Shown here: positions 1-6,512 of the stretch, in pieces | How the letters are laid out: every line of letters begins with the position of its first letter | How positions within the stretch are numbered: position 1 is the first letter of the stretch | Assembly: GCA_905204385.1 (NCBI GenBank) | Contig: CAJKZL010000063.1 | Coordinates: 1 to 11,279, forward strand | Source of the DNA: an uncultured Odoribacter sp. | Lineage (GTDB): Bacteria > Bacteroidota > Bacteroidia > Bacteroidales > Marinifilaceae | Direction of reading: 5' to 3' | DNA: 11,279 bases | Made by a program: the position numbers and the translations under genes | The notes under the pieces: generated by a model | What the model saw: the letters and a program-made list of their open reading frames with translations, nothing else | Told to the model about the DNA's origin: nothing | Databases searched by the model: none

Positions 1-964
1 TATTCTGGTGAAATATGGTGTGCGAGCAGAAAGGAAAGGAAATAACGTCTGGGCGAAATCCCCGGATTATGATCCGGCCAAGCCGGTGATTCTGCTGGAT
101 GCCCATCTCGATACGGTTAAGCCGAACGGGAAGTGGGAAACCGATCCTTTTACACCTACCCTGAAAGAGGGAAAGCTGTATGGGTTGGGGAGCAATGATA
201 CCGGGGCAAGCGTGGTGTCCATGCTGGCGGCTTTTTTGCAATTGGTGGAAAAGTCTCAGGCTTATAATCTGATTTGGCTGGGATCTGCCGAAGAAGAGAA
301 TACCGGAAAAGGAGGCATACAGAGCGTGATTCCCGAATTGGGACGGGTGGACCTGGCTTTGATAGGAGAGCCTACCGGTATGCAGGCTGCTGTTGCAGAG
401 AAGGGATTGATGGTGATCGATTGCATCGCTAAAGGAAAATCGGGACATGCCGCCCGGGAGGAAGGCGTAAATGCTATTTACGAAGCATTGGCTGATGTCG
501 AATGGTTCAGAAACTATCGGTTCGACAAGGTATCTCCTTTGCTCGGAAAGGTGAAAATGACCGTGACCGGAATTAATGCGGGCACTTTACACAACGTGGT
601 TCCGGCAGAATGTCGTTTTATGGTCGATATCCGGGTAAACGAATATTATACCAATTCCGAAATATTTGAAATCATCCGTCATCACGTCAAAAGTGAGGTG
701 ATTCCCCGTTCCTTTTCCCTGAATTCTTCCGCTATTGCCGAAGATCATCCCATCGTGAGACGGTGCAGGCAAATGGGGCTGAGCACTTATGGATCGCCTA
801 CGACCTCTAATCAGGCGGTAATTCCCTATGTTTCCCTGAAAATCGGTCCCGGTGACAGTGCCTGCAGCCATACGGCAAATGAGTATATCACCCTTGAAGA
901 GATCGATCAGGCTATCGATGTTTTTGTCGCCTTGCTGGATGGATTCGACTTTAATTTAGAATAA
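1..964 (+). CDS. argE: M20 family N-acyl-ornithine/citrulline deacylase, ArgE-like (5' partial)
   Basis: This is a zinc-type M20 amidohydrolase that removes the N-acyl group from an arginine precursor in the cytoplasm. In Bacteroides-type arginine synthesis the substrate may be N-acetyl- or N-succinyl-citrulline rather than acetylornithine. The frame is open from base 2 with codons for I-L-V-K-Y-G, so the GTG at 8 is not a true start; roughly the first 35 residues lie outside the window. Counting the GTG at 8 as residue 1, the metal-site motifs are all present: H-L-D-T-V (His33, Asp35), S-N-D-T-G (bridging Asp64), A-E-E-E (Glu95 general base, Glu96 ligand), G-E-P-T, and a C-terminal S-H-T-A-N-E-Y-I carrying the last His. 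The dimerisation (lid) domain lies between G-E-P-T and the C-terminal part and includes G-K-S-G-H-A-A-R. The gene ends in TAA 77 bases before argH, on the same strand, which supports an arginine role. Exact acyl specificity (acetyl or succinyl) is inferred, not visible. Confidence 0.9.
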   Translation, partial: ILVKYGVRAERKGNNVWAKSPDYDPAKPVILLDAHLDTVKPNGKWETDPFTPTLKEGKLYGLGSNDTGASVVSMLAAFLQLVEKSQAYNLIWLGSAEEENTGKGGIQSVIPELGRVDLALIGEPTGMQAAVAEKGLMVIDCIAKGKSGHAAREEGVNAIYEALADVEWFRNYRFDKVSPLLGKVKMTVTGINAGTLHNVVPAECRFMVDIRVNEYYTNSEIFEIIRHHVKSEVIPRSFSLNSSAIAEDHPIVRRCRQMGLSTYGSPTTSNQAVIPYVSLKIGPGDSACSHTANEYITLEEIDQAIDVFVALLDGFDFNLE

Positions 965-1041
965 TAAGGATCTCTTCTCTCCGAAGGACGCTGAAGAAAA
1001 GTGAGGGAGGGGGATGCAATAGACCATTAAAATATAAGGAT

Positions 1042-2385
1042 ATGAAATTATGGGATAAAGGATATAATATCGACCGTTTTACGGAAGCATTTACCATAGG
1101 TAAAGACAAGGAATTGGATGGGATGCTGGCCAGGGCGGATGTATTGGGAAACATGGCGCATCTGAAAATGTTGCACGCTATTCATCTGATTACCGACGCG
1201 GAGTTGAAAGATTTATCCGGGGGACTCCGGGATATCCTGACGGACATTGAACAGGGAAACTTCCGGATTGAAGAAGGAGTGGAGGATGTCCATTCGGAAA
1301 TCGAGTTTTTGTAGACTCAAAAATGCGGGGAAGCGGGCAAAAAGATCCATACAGGCCGTTCCCGGAACGACCAGGTGTTGACCGATCTGAAATTATTTGC
1401 CCGTTCAGCTTTGATAGGCATACTGGAACAGGTGGAATCGTTGTTCGGGTTGTTGTTGGAAAAAGCAGAGGCCAATCGGGATGTTTTGCTTCCCGGATAT
1501 ACCCATCTGCAAATCGCCATGCCTTCTTCTTTCGGTATGTGGTTCGGTGCTTATGCGGAGTCTTTAGCCGACGATCTTTTGATGCTGAAGGCTGCTTACG
1601 ATCTGGTCTATACGAATCCTTTGGGGTCTGGGGCAGGTTATGGATCGTCGGTGCCTTTGAACCGCACCCTGACGACCCGCTTGCTGGGCTTCGACGATTT
1701 GGCGTATAACTCCGTCTATGCGCAGATGCAAAGGGGAAAAATGGAAAAAAACGTACTGTTTGCCCTGGCAACGATAGCTACGACTGTGGGAAAAATGGCT
1801 GCCGATATTTGTCTTTATTCCTGTGGTAATTTCGGTTTTGTGAAATTACCCGACCGATATACGACGGGTTCGAGCATTATGCCCCATAAGAAAAATCCAG
1901 ACATTTTCGAACTGATCCGGGCCAAATGCAACCGCTTGCAGTCTTTGCCGGGCCAAATGGCGATGATATGCGCCAATCTGACTTCCGGATATTTCCGTGA
2001 TATGCAACTGACCAAAGAGATTTTTTTGCCTGCTTTTCAGGAATTGACGGATTGTTTGTTTATGACGGAAACGGTGTTGAAGGAAATACAACTCAATACA
2101 GATATTTTGGCCGATAAACGATATAATTATCTTTTTACGGTGGAAGACGTCAACGACATGGTGGCTGCGGGAGTACCTTTCCGGGAAGCCTATAAGACTA
2201 TCGGGTTGAAAGTGCAGGCGGGAGAATATGATTGCGATACGCATCGTCCTTTACATCACAACCACGAAGGGAGTATAGGAAATCTCTGTCTGGATGCCAT
2301 TCGCTCCAAATTTATGAGACATAAATCTGTCTGGGAAGTGGAAAAAGTGGTGAAAGCGGAAGAGGATTTAATGGCGGTTGGGTAA
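1042..2385 (+). pseudogene. argH: argininosuccinate lyase with an in-frame TAG at codon 91
   Basis: ArgH splits argininosuccinate into arginine and fumarate, the last step of arginine synthesis. The ATG at 1042 follows an A-rich leader with ATAAGGAT just before it. The reading frame is 447 codons, the usual length for the family, and carries all signatures: V-E-D-V-H-S-E-I-E, G-R-S-R-N-D-Q-V (codons 105-112), the catalytic-His motif Y-T-H-L-Q (His at 155), and the flexible loop G-S-S-I-M-P-H-K-K-N-P-D (codons 276-287) containing the catalytic Ser. At 1312-1314 a TAG stands in the stretch E-F-L-stop-T-Q-K where relatives have Leu; a single T-to-A change from TTG would explain it. Frame and spacing are otherwise undisturbed across the site. 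As written, translation would yield a 90-residue fragment without an active site. It may be a recent nonsense mutation, a base-call or assembly error, or (least likely) a suppressed codon. Cys at codon 95 (T-Q-K-C-G) also departs from the Leu I expect there. Confidence 0.88.
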
Positions 2386-2646
2386 ATTTTCCACAATCGT
2401 TCGATCCTATTCTACAATTTCCACAACTATATCCTTTGCTTTCAGCGTAGAGAAGGTTAGAATAATACAAATTATTTTAGCCTTTTTTCTTTGCTGTGAG
2501 ATAGTATATATGTTGAATATCAGTTTTTTGCTGTTGTAGCTCCTTGCTCGCTCCCTGAATTTTTATTAAAGGACTCAGGAAAATACATTCGTTCCGGCAT
2601 GCTTATTTCTTTGTTTTTGATGAACGAAACCAAGAAAATAAGGATG
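2386..2646. other. intergenic region between argH and the small secreted protein gene
   Basis: This gap of about 260 bases is AT-rich and shows no convincing coding frame. It holds a 9-base direct repeat (listed separately) near the argH end. I see no hairpin followed by a T-run that would serve as a clear terminator for the arg operon, and no good match to the Bacteroidota TTTG / TAnnTTTG promoter. A TTTG at 2490-2493 and an AT-rich TATATATG at 2505-2512 are too close together to count as a promoter. Confidence 0.5.
2387..2426 (+). repeat. pair of TTTCCACAA direct repeats (DnaA-box-like)
   Basis: TTTCCACAA occurs at 2388-2396 and again at 2418-2426, a period of exactly 30 bases. The first copy with its preceding base (2387-2395, TTTTCCACA) fits the degenerate DnaA-box consensus TTWTNCACA; the second (2417-2425, ATTTCCACA) differs at the first base. 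A match to this consensus is expected about once by chance in a window of this size, so a function is not established. Confidence 0.3.
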
Positions 2647-3054
2647 ATGAAAAATACAGGTAAAAACATAATGGTGGCATTGCTTGCCGGGATATTTATT
2701 TTTTCAGCTTTCTCCATAAATATCGTATCTCTCTCGGCGACCGAACTCCCTAAACATGAAACGAAAACAGGAAATGCGGCTGTAAAATCGGCGAATATCG
2801 GTTTGCGTTTCCTGGGAGATATCGAGGGCAGAGTCGTGGAAATTGCAGGCATACCCCAAAAAATCAAGTCGGCTGTTATCAGTAAGTTTGTCGCTTATTC
2901 TATCGAAGATGCCTTTTTAGGGAAAGATGGGGTTTATCGGTTGGTGTTGAGAAACGAATCTTCCAGACGGATCGCTTATTATGCGGAAGATGGGGAATAC
3001 CTGAAACAGGAAACAGTCAAAGAGGGAATGCGGTTGGTATCCCTCACGGACTGA
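2647..3054 (+). CDS. small secreted hypothetical protein, possibly PepSY-like
   Basis: The product is a 135-residue protein that I do not recognise with certainty. The frame is open further upstream (an ATG at 2599), but the ATG at 2647, or the adjacent one at 2644, follows an ATAAGG leader like that of argH and puts a signal peptide at the N terminus: a Lys-containing head, a hydrophobic core at about residues 8-28, and a likely cleavage after S-L-S-A (residue 31). There is no lipobox Cys. The mature part is about 100 residues. Residues about 70-120 (I-P-Q-K-I-K-S-A-V, then V-Y-R-L-V-L, R-R-I-A-Y-Y and E-D-G-E-Y-L-K) have the pattern of one PepSY-like (beta-lactamase-inhibitor-like) unit: a helix starting at Pro, a strand with aromatic residues, then a strand ending in D/G-G. 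That family reading is an inference. The gene ends in TGA and converges on the sigma-54 regulator gene with only 38 bases between them. Function unknown; an envelope or periplasmic location is expected. Confidence 0.65.
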   Translation: MKNTGKNIMVALLAGIFIFSAFSINIVSLSATELPKHETKTGNAAVKSANIGLRFLGDIEGRVVEIAGIPQKIKSAVISKFVAYSIEDAFLGKDGVYRLVLRNESSRRIAYYAEDGEYLKQETVKEGMRLVSLTD

Positions 3055-3072
3055 TAGAAACGGATTCATTCG

Positions 3073-3092
3073 GGCGGGTCGATAAATCCGCC
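3073..3092. terminator. hairpin between convergent genes, weak terminator candidate
   Basis: GGCGGGT (3073-3079) can pair with ATCCGCC (3086-3092), giving a stem of 7 pairs (one G-T) around a 6-base loop. It sits in the 38-base gap between two convergent stop codons and touches the stop of the regulator gene, a typical place for a shared terminator. Neither strand has a clear T-run after the stem, so intrinsic termination is uncertain. Confidence 0.35.
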
Positions 3093-4418
3093 TCATTCGA
3101 TCGAGTAAAGTTTCATTTTATTGTATAGCGTTTTGCGGTCTATTTTCAACAAACGGGCCGCTTCGCTTTTGTTGTTATTGCATTTGGCCAGTGCTTCGCG
3201 TATCAATTCGACTTCGTGGCTTTCGCGCTTCAGGGCCAGATCTTCCACCGTAGGTACAGCTTTTTGGGATAATTCGGCAGGAATATGTTCCAGGGTGATA
3301 AATTCGGATTGGCACAATAAAGTCGCTCTTTTGACTACATTGCGCATTTCCCGTAAATTGCCGGGCCAATTGTAGTTTTTAAAAACTTCCAACACCGCTT
3401 CCTGGAAACCGATGACATTTTTTCCTAATTCTTCGTTGGAGGCAGCTAGAAAATGGTTGGCGAATACCGGAATATCTTCACGTCTCTCTCTCAGACTCAA
3501 GGCTTTCAATGAAAATTCGTTCAGTCGGTGGTAAAGGTCTTCGCGGAAGTTACCTTCGGCAACAGCTTTCGTAAGGTTTTCATTCGTGGCGGAAATAATG
3601 CGTACGTCGAAAGCGATCTCTTTATCGCTTCCGACCGGTTTTACCTTGCGTTCTTCCAAAGCCCGCAGCAATTGCACTTGTACGTCGTAGCTCAGATTTC
3701 CGATTTCGTCCAGGAAGATCGTTCCGCCGGAGGCTTGAACAAAATATCCGGTTTTGTCGCTGATGGCCCCGGTGAAGGCTCCTTTGATATGGCCGAAAAA
3801 TTCGCTGGCGGCTAAATCCTTAGGGATCGCTCCACAATCGACTGCAATAAAAGGGGCATCTTTCCGGTTGCTTTGCTCATGAATCAGACGCGCGATATAT
3901 TCCTTGCCCGATCCGCTTTCTCCGGTGATCAACACCGTCATCATCGTAGGCGCTACCAAATGAATATATTCGTATAATTTATCGGCTTCCTGGCTGCTGC
4001 CTTTGATATAAGCTGCCGATGGTTTCGTCCTGGTCCTTTTTTTTCCTGCCGCTTGCACCTCTTCTCCAAGGGCATCCTGTATTTTTTTCAATATCTCGTC
4101 CGGGATAACGGGTTTGGCGACATAATCGAAAGCTCCCAGCTTCATAGCCTGTACCGCCGTATGGATATCGGCATATCCCGTCATCAGAATCACCTGGATT
4201 GCGGGATCGACCGTTTTCACGTTTTTCAAGAGGAACATTCCGTCTTCGTCGGGTAAGCGCAGGTCTGTCAGAATTACGTCGTATTTTGTATTTTTTGTTT
4301 TGCTCAATGCTTCCCGGCATGAAAAAGCTTCGTCTACCTGAAAGCCCCGCTTGCTTAGCCAGGTTTTCAGCATAAGACAGAAAGTAGTATCATCGTCTAC
4401 CAGTAATATTTTTGCCAT
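3093..4418 (-). CDS. NtrC-family sigma-54-dependent response regulator
   Basis: This 441-residue cytoplasmic protein is an enhancer-binding transcription activator of the AtoC/ZraR type. The receiver domain (about 1-115) has the acidic pocket D8-D9-D10, phosphoacceptor Asp52 (in L-T-D-L-R-L-P), Thr80 and Lys102. The AAA+ sigma-54 interaction domain (about 138-365) has Walker A G-E-S-G-S-G-K-E at 166-173, the sigma-54 contact loop G-A-F-T-G-A at 213-218, Walker B I-F-L-D-E at 234-238, sensor I S-A-T-N at 276-279, and the R-E-D-L-Y-H-R-L segment at 292-299 with arginine-finger residues. A Fis-type helix-turn-helix closes the protein (about 405-441, N-K-S-E-A-A-R-L-L-K-I-D-R-K-T-L). All key residues are present, so it should be phosphorylated, hydrolyse ATP and remodel sigma-54 polymerase. 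The ATG is preceded by an AGGATAAAAGGA purine-rich site. No histidine kinase lies next to it: one neighbour is convergent, the other divergent across a gap of about 200 bases. Its target genes are not identifiable from the window. Confidence 0.96.
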   Translation of the reverse strand: MAKILLVDDDTTFCLMLKTWLSKRGFQVDEAFSCREALSKTKNTKYDVILTDLRLPDEDGMFLLKNVKTVDPAIQVILMTGYADIHTAVQAMKLGAFDYVAKPVIPDEILKKIQDALGEEVQAAGKKRTRTKPSAAYIKGSSQEADKLYEYIHLVAPTMMTVLITGESGSGKEYIARLIHEQSNRKDAPFIAVDCGAIPKDLAASEFFGHIKGAFTGAISDKTGYFVQASGGTIFLDEIGNLSYDVQVQLLRALEERKVKPVGSDKEIAFDVRIISATNENLTKAVAEGNFREDLYHRLNEFSLKALSLRERREDIPVFANHFLAASNEELGKNVIGFQEAVLEVFKNYNWPGNLREMRNVVKRATLLCQSEFITLEHIPAELSQKAVPTVEDLALKRESHEVELIREALAKCNNNKSEAARLLKIDRKTLYNKMKLYSIE

Positions 4419-4620
4419 TCCTTTTATCCTTTCTAAATACAGGACGAAGTTAAGAAATATTTTTTATACCTATCTCCCTCTATGGGGATTAAGGCCGACC
4501 CTGTCGATAATTTTAGAGCTGACTGTTAAATAGAAGCAAGAATTTCGCTAATCCGAAGGGATACGAAATTATTTGTAAAATAATGTTATTTTTGTGTGGG
4601 TATATATGCTTGAGTGTAAA
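4419..4620. promoter_or_regulatory. divergent promoter region between the sigma-54 regulator and the ECF sigma gene
   Basis: This gap of 202 bases separates divergent starts and must contain both promoters. On the plus strand TATTTTTG at 4587-4594 matches the Bacteroidota -7 consensus TAnnTTTG and would give a transcript starting a few bases downstream, just before the sigma-factor ATG at 4621. No good TTTG lies at the expected 19-21 base spacing upstream, so it may need an activator or an alternative sigma factor. Directly upstream is a 7-base inverted repeat, ATTATTT (4568-4574) and AAATAAT (4578-4584), around GTA; it could be an operator, but it is AT-rich and may be chance. No -24/-12 sigma-54 promoter was found by eye. 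Confidence 0.4.
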
Positions 4621-5205
4621 ATGAGCAAAGATCAGGAAATAATCGCCTTGTTGAATCAGGATCGGAGGGCAGGAATGAAACTGCTCTTTCGGGAATATTA
4701 CCGTCCGCTATTTTTGTTTGCGTTGCATTATGTTGCCGATAGCCAGGTTGCTGAGGACATCGTTCAGGATCTTTTTGTTCGTTTATGGGAAGAAAAATAT
4801 CTGGATAACTATATTCCGGGTTCTTTAAAGGCTTATCTTTTTACTTCCGTGCGGAATGCCTGCTATACCGAATGTAACCGGAAGGATATTTTGCGGGATA
4901 GCATGGGCTTTGAAAAAATCGATATTGAAGCCGATGTCGCCTTGGCTATGAATCAGGAAATCGTAGACAGGATTATGGGAGCCATTGAAAAACAGCCTCT
5001 ACAGACACGTCGTGTATTGGATTGTATATTGATGCAGGATATGAAGTATAAGGAGGTGGCCGATGCCTTGTCCGTAACGGTCAACACGGTTAAAACGCTG
5101 CTTCGTGTGGGTATGAAATCGTTGCGGGAGGAATTGAAGGACAGCGAAGAACAACTTATTTTATTTTTTATAGGAAAAATATTAAAATCCATTCACCCAT
5201 TTTGA
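4621..5205 (+). CDS. ECF-type RNA polymerase sigma factor (sigma-70 family)
   Basis: This 194-residue protein is an extracytoplasmic-function sigma factor of the type that controls SusCD-like uptake loci in Bacteroidota. Region 2 spans about residues 20-88, with the typical A-E-D-I-V-Q-D-L-F-V-R-L-W (44-56) and S-L-K-A-Y-L-F-T-S-V-R-N segments for core binding and -10 recognition. Region 4 spans about 117-172, with a helix-turn-helix in Y-K-E-V-A-D-A-L-S-V-T-V-N-T-V-K (143-158) for -35 recognition. The frame is open upstream to a GTG at 4594, but the ATG at 4621 begins the protein at the usual place for the family (M-S-K-D-Q-E-I) and lies downstream of a plausible -7 element; an ATG at 4606 is a second choice. 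The gene ends in TGA 60 bases before the FecR gene, on the same strand, so the two are probably cotranscribed. The anti-sigma partner is expected to hold it inactive until ligand binds the transporter. Confidence 0.93.
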   Translation: MSKDQEIIALLNQDRRAGMKLLFREYYRPLFLFALHYVADSQVAEDIVQDLFVRLWEEKYLDNYIPGSLKAYLFTSVRNACYTECNRKDILRDSMGFEKIDIEADVALAMNQEIVDRIMGAIEKQPLQTRRVLDCILMQDMKYKEVADALSVTVNTVKTLLRVGMKSLREELKDSEEQLILFFIGKILKSIHPF

Positions 5206-5265
5206 TTTTTATTTAGTTATATAAACAAAGAACTTGATGTTGTGCGTTTATATAATGGGATAGTT

Positions 5266-6420
5266 ATGCGGGTACCTGAAAATATAGAAGAGATGATCTA
5301 TCGGGAGGAATGGACTCCGGAGGAGCAGGAGGTGCTGGAAACCTGGATGAAAGAAAGCGCCGAAAACGAGAAGGTATTCATAGCCTATCGACGCGTGTGG
5401 CGGATGGGAAAATATGCGGGGTATTGGCGCAAATGCGGAGGAGAAAAAGATTGGTGGGCTATTGTGAACCGGGTGGACAGGCGAAGACGGAAAAGGAAAT
5501 TTTTGCGGATAGCGGGAGTAGCTGCCATGTTGGTGATGATGTTAGGAGGCATTGGGTGGGGATGGAAATTTTTGCAGTCGCCTGTGGCCGAGCAGGAGTT
5601 GCAATCCCTCATGCCCCGGCCCGGTACGTCTAAAGCATTGTTGGTGTTGTCTTCCGGTAAACAAATAAGTCTGGGGAATGTTCGGAAACCGGAAATCTCC
5701 GAAGAAGGCGTTATCATACAGAATGATTCGGCGATGATTGTGTATTCCCCTGGAAAAGAAAAGCTTGCCGGAAAGGAAAAGTTCAATGAATTGATTGTCC
5801 CGGTGGGAGGAGAATACAAATTGTGTTTGAACGACGGTAGTATTGTCTATTTGAATTCGTTGTCGCGGCTCAGATATCCTGTTTGTTTTAAAAAGGATAA
5901 ACGGGAAGTGATCCTGGAGGGAGAAGCTTATTTTGAAGTATCGCCTGACGAGAAACGGCCGTTTGTGGTGCATACGGAAAAATTTGGAGTGAGTGTTCTG
6001 GGGACTTCTTTTAATATCATGTCTTATCCTGCCGATTCGTTGTCGGAAATTACTTTGGTAAGCGGGAAGGTAGATGTGAGAGTAGGGCGACGGTCTACCG
6101 TTTTAAAACCTTCGGAACAAATTGTGGTGGGACACCGGTCTTTGGAAACGACGGATCGTATAGTGAACACGGCCGACTATATCGGCTGGAAGGACGGTTT
6201 GTTGAATTTCAGGACGATACCGTTCGGTGAGTTGGCGGTAAAATTGGAACGTTGGTTTAATGTCGATTTTAAATTTTCCGACGAAAGGCTCAAGCAATTG
6301 AAATTTTCGGGTGCCTTTCGGAAATATGACGATATCGGCTATATATTATCCTTGATCGAGAAAACCTCGGATGTTTCATTTAAAATAAATCGACATGTCA
6401 TCATGGTAAATCGTCGTTAA
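5266..6420 (+). CDS. FecR-family anti-sigma factor
   Basis: This 384-residue inner-membrane protein controls the sigma factor encoded just upstream. Residues 1-75 form the cytoplasmic anti-sigma part (W-T-P-E-E-Q-E-V-L-E-T-W-M-K and a basic stretch D-R-R-R-R-K-R-K before the membrane). One transmembrane helix lies at about 79-103. The periplasmic FecR domain (about 180-277) contains L-N-D-G-S-I-V-Y-L-N-S, L-E-G-E-A-Y-F-E-V (217-225), F-V-V-H-T and V-L-G-T-S-F-N-I. The C-terminal part (about 305-384, with F-R-T-I-P-F-G-E-L and L-I-E-K-T-S-D-V-S-F) corresponds to the DUF4974 domain common in Bacteroidota FecR proteins, the likely contact for the STN domain of the transporter. The frame is open from a GTG at 5242, but the ATG at 5266 fits the family start better. 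The gene ends in TAA 92 bases before susC. Positive charges before the helix agree with an N-in orientation. Confidence 0.93.
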   Translation: MRVPENIEEMIYREEWTPEEQEVLETWMKESAENEKVFIAYRRVWRMGKYAGYWRKCGGEKDWWAIVNRVDRRRRKRKFLRIAGVAAMLVMMLGGIGWGWKFLQSPVAEQELQSLMPRPGTSKALLVLSSGKQISLGNVRKPEISEEGVIIQNDSAMIVYSPGKEKLAGKEKFNELIVPVGGEYKLCLNDGSIVYLNSLSRLRYPVCFKKDKREVILEGEAYFEVSPDEKRPFVVHTEKFGVSVLGTSFNIMSYPADSLSEITLVSGKVDVRVGRRSTVLKPSEQIVVGHRSLETTDRIVNTADYIGWKDGLLNFRTIPFGELAVKLERWFNVDFKFSDERLKQLKFSGAFRKYDDIGYILSLIEKTSDVSFKINRHVIMVNRR

Positions 6421-6436
6421 TGTCCGGGAAATAAAA

Positions 6437-6465
6437 ACCGGAATGTGGGTCCAGCACATTCCGGT
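6437..6465 (+). promoter_or_regulatory. strong RNA hairpin between the anti-sigma gene and susC
   Basis: ACCGGAATGTG (6437-6447) pairs perfectly with CACATTCCGGT (6455-6465) around a 7-base loop, an 11-pair stem. It lies in the 92-base gap between the anti-sigma stop and the susC ATG. The stem is not followed by a T-run, so it is not a standard intrinsic terminator. It could be an attenuator, an RNA-processing or stability element that lets susC be expressed at a different level from the regulators, or a protein-binding dyad. The structure is seen directly; its role is inferred. Confidence 0.6.
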
Positions 6466-6470
6466 AGAAA

Positions 6471-6483
6471 TCCTCCCGGAGGA
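6471..6483 (+). promoter_or_regulatory. small palindrome TCCTCC-C-GGAGGA upstream of susC
   Basis: TCCTCC (6471-6476) and GGAGGA (6478-6483) are exact reverse complements separated by one base, so an RNA stem of about 4 pairs with a 5-base loop is possible. It starts 6 bases after the larger hairpin. GGAGG is a perfect Shine-Dalgarno core, but it lies about 30 bases before the susC ATG, too far to act directly as its ribosome site. The next bases (A-rich, then CCTAACTACAAAGTT just before the ATG) form the likely unstructured leader. Confidence 0.4.
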
Positions 6484-6512
6484 GTCAGTTTATTAAACCT
6501 AACTACAAAGTT

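Noticed and set aside
1323..1709. Plus-strand frame overlapping the argH interruption, which might suggest a frameshift product
   Set aside because: The argH frame before and after the TAG is the same (both start in phase with 1042), so no frameshift is needed, and the product of this frame has no ArgH motifs.
1190..1771. Long minus-strand open frame opposite argH (193 codons)
   Set aside because: It is antisense to a conserved argH reading frame, has a low-complexity Pro/Arg/Ser-rich product and no recognisable domain; it is a shadow frame.
2553..2580. CCTGA...TCAGG inverted repeat downstream of argH as a terminator
   Set aside because: Only 5 pairs with a long loop and no following T-run, so it is not a credible terminator.
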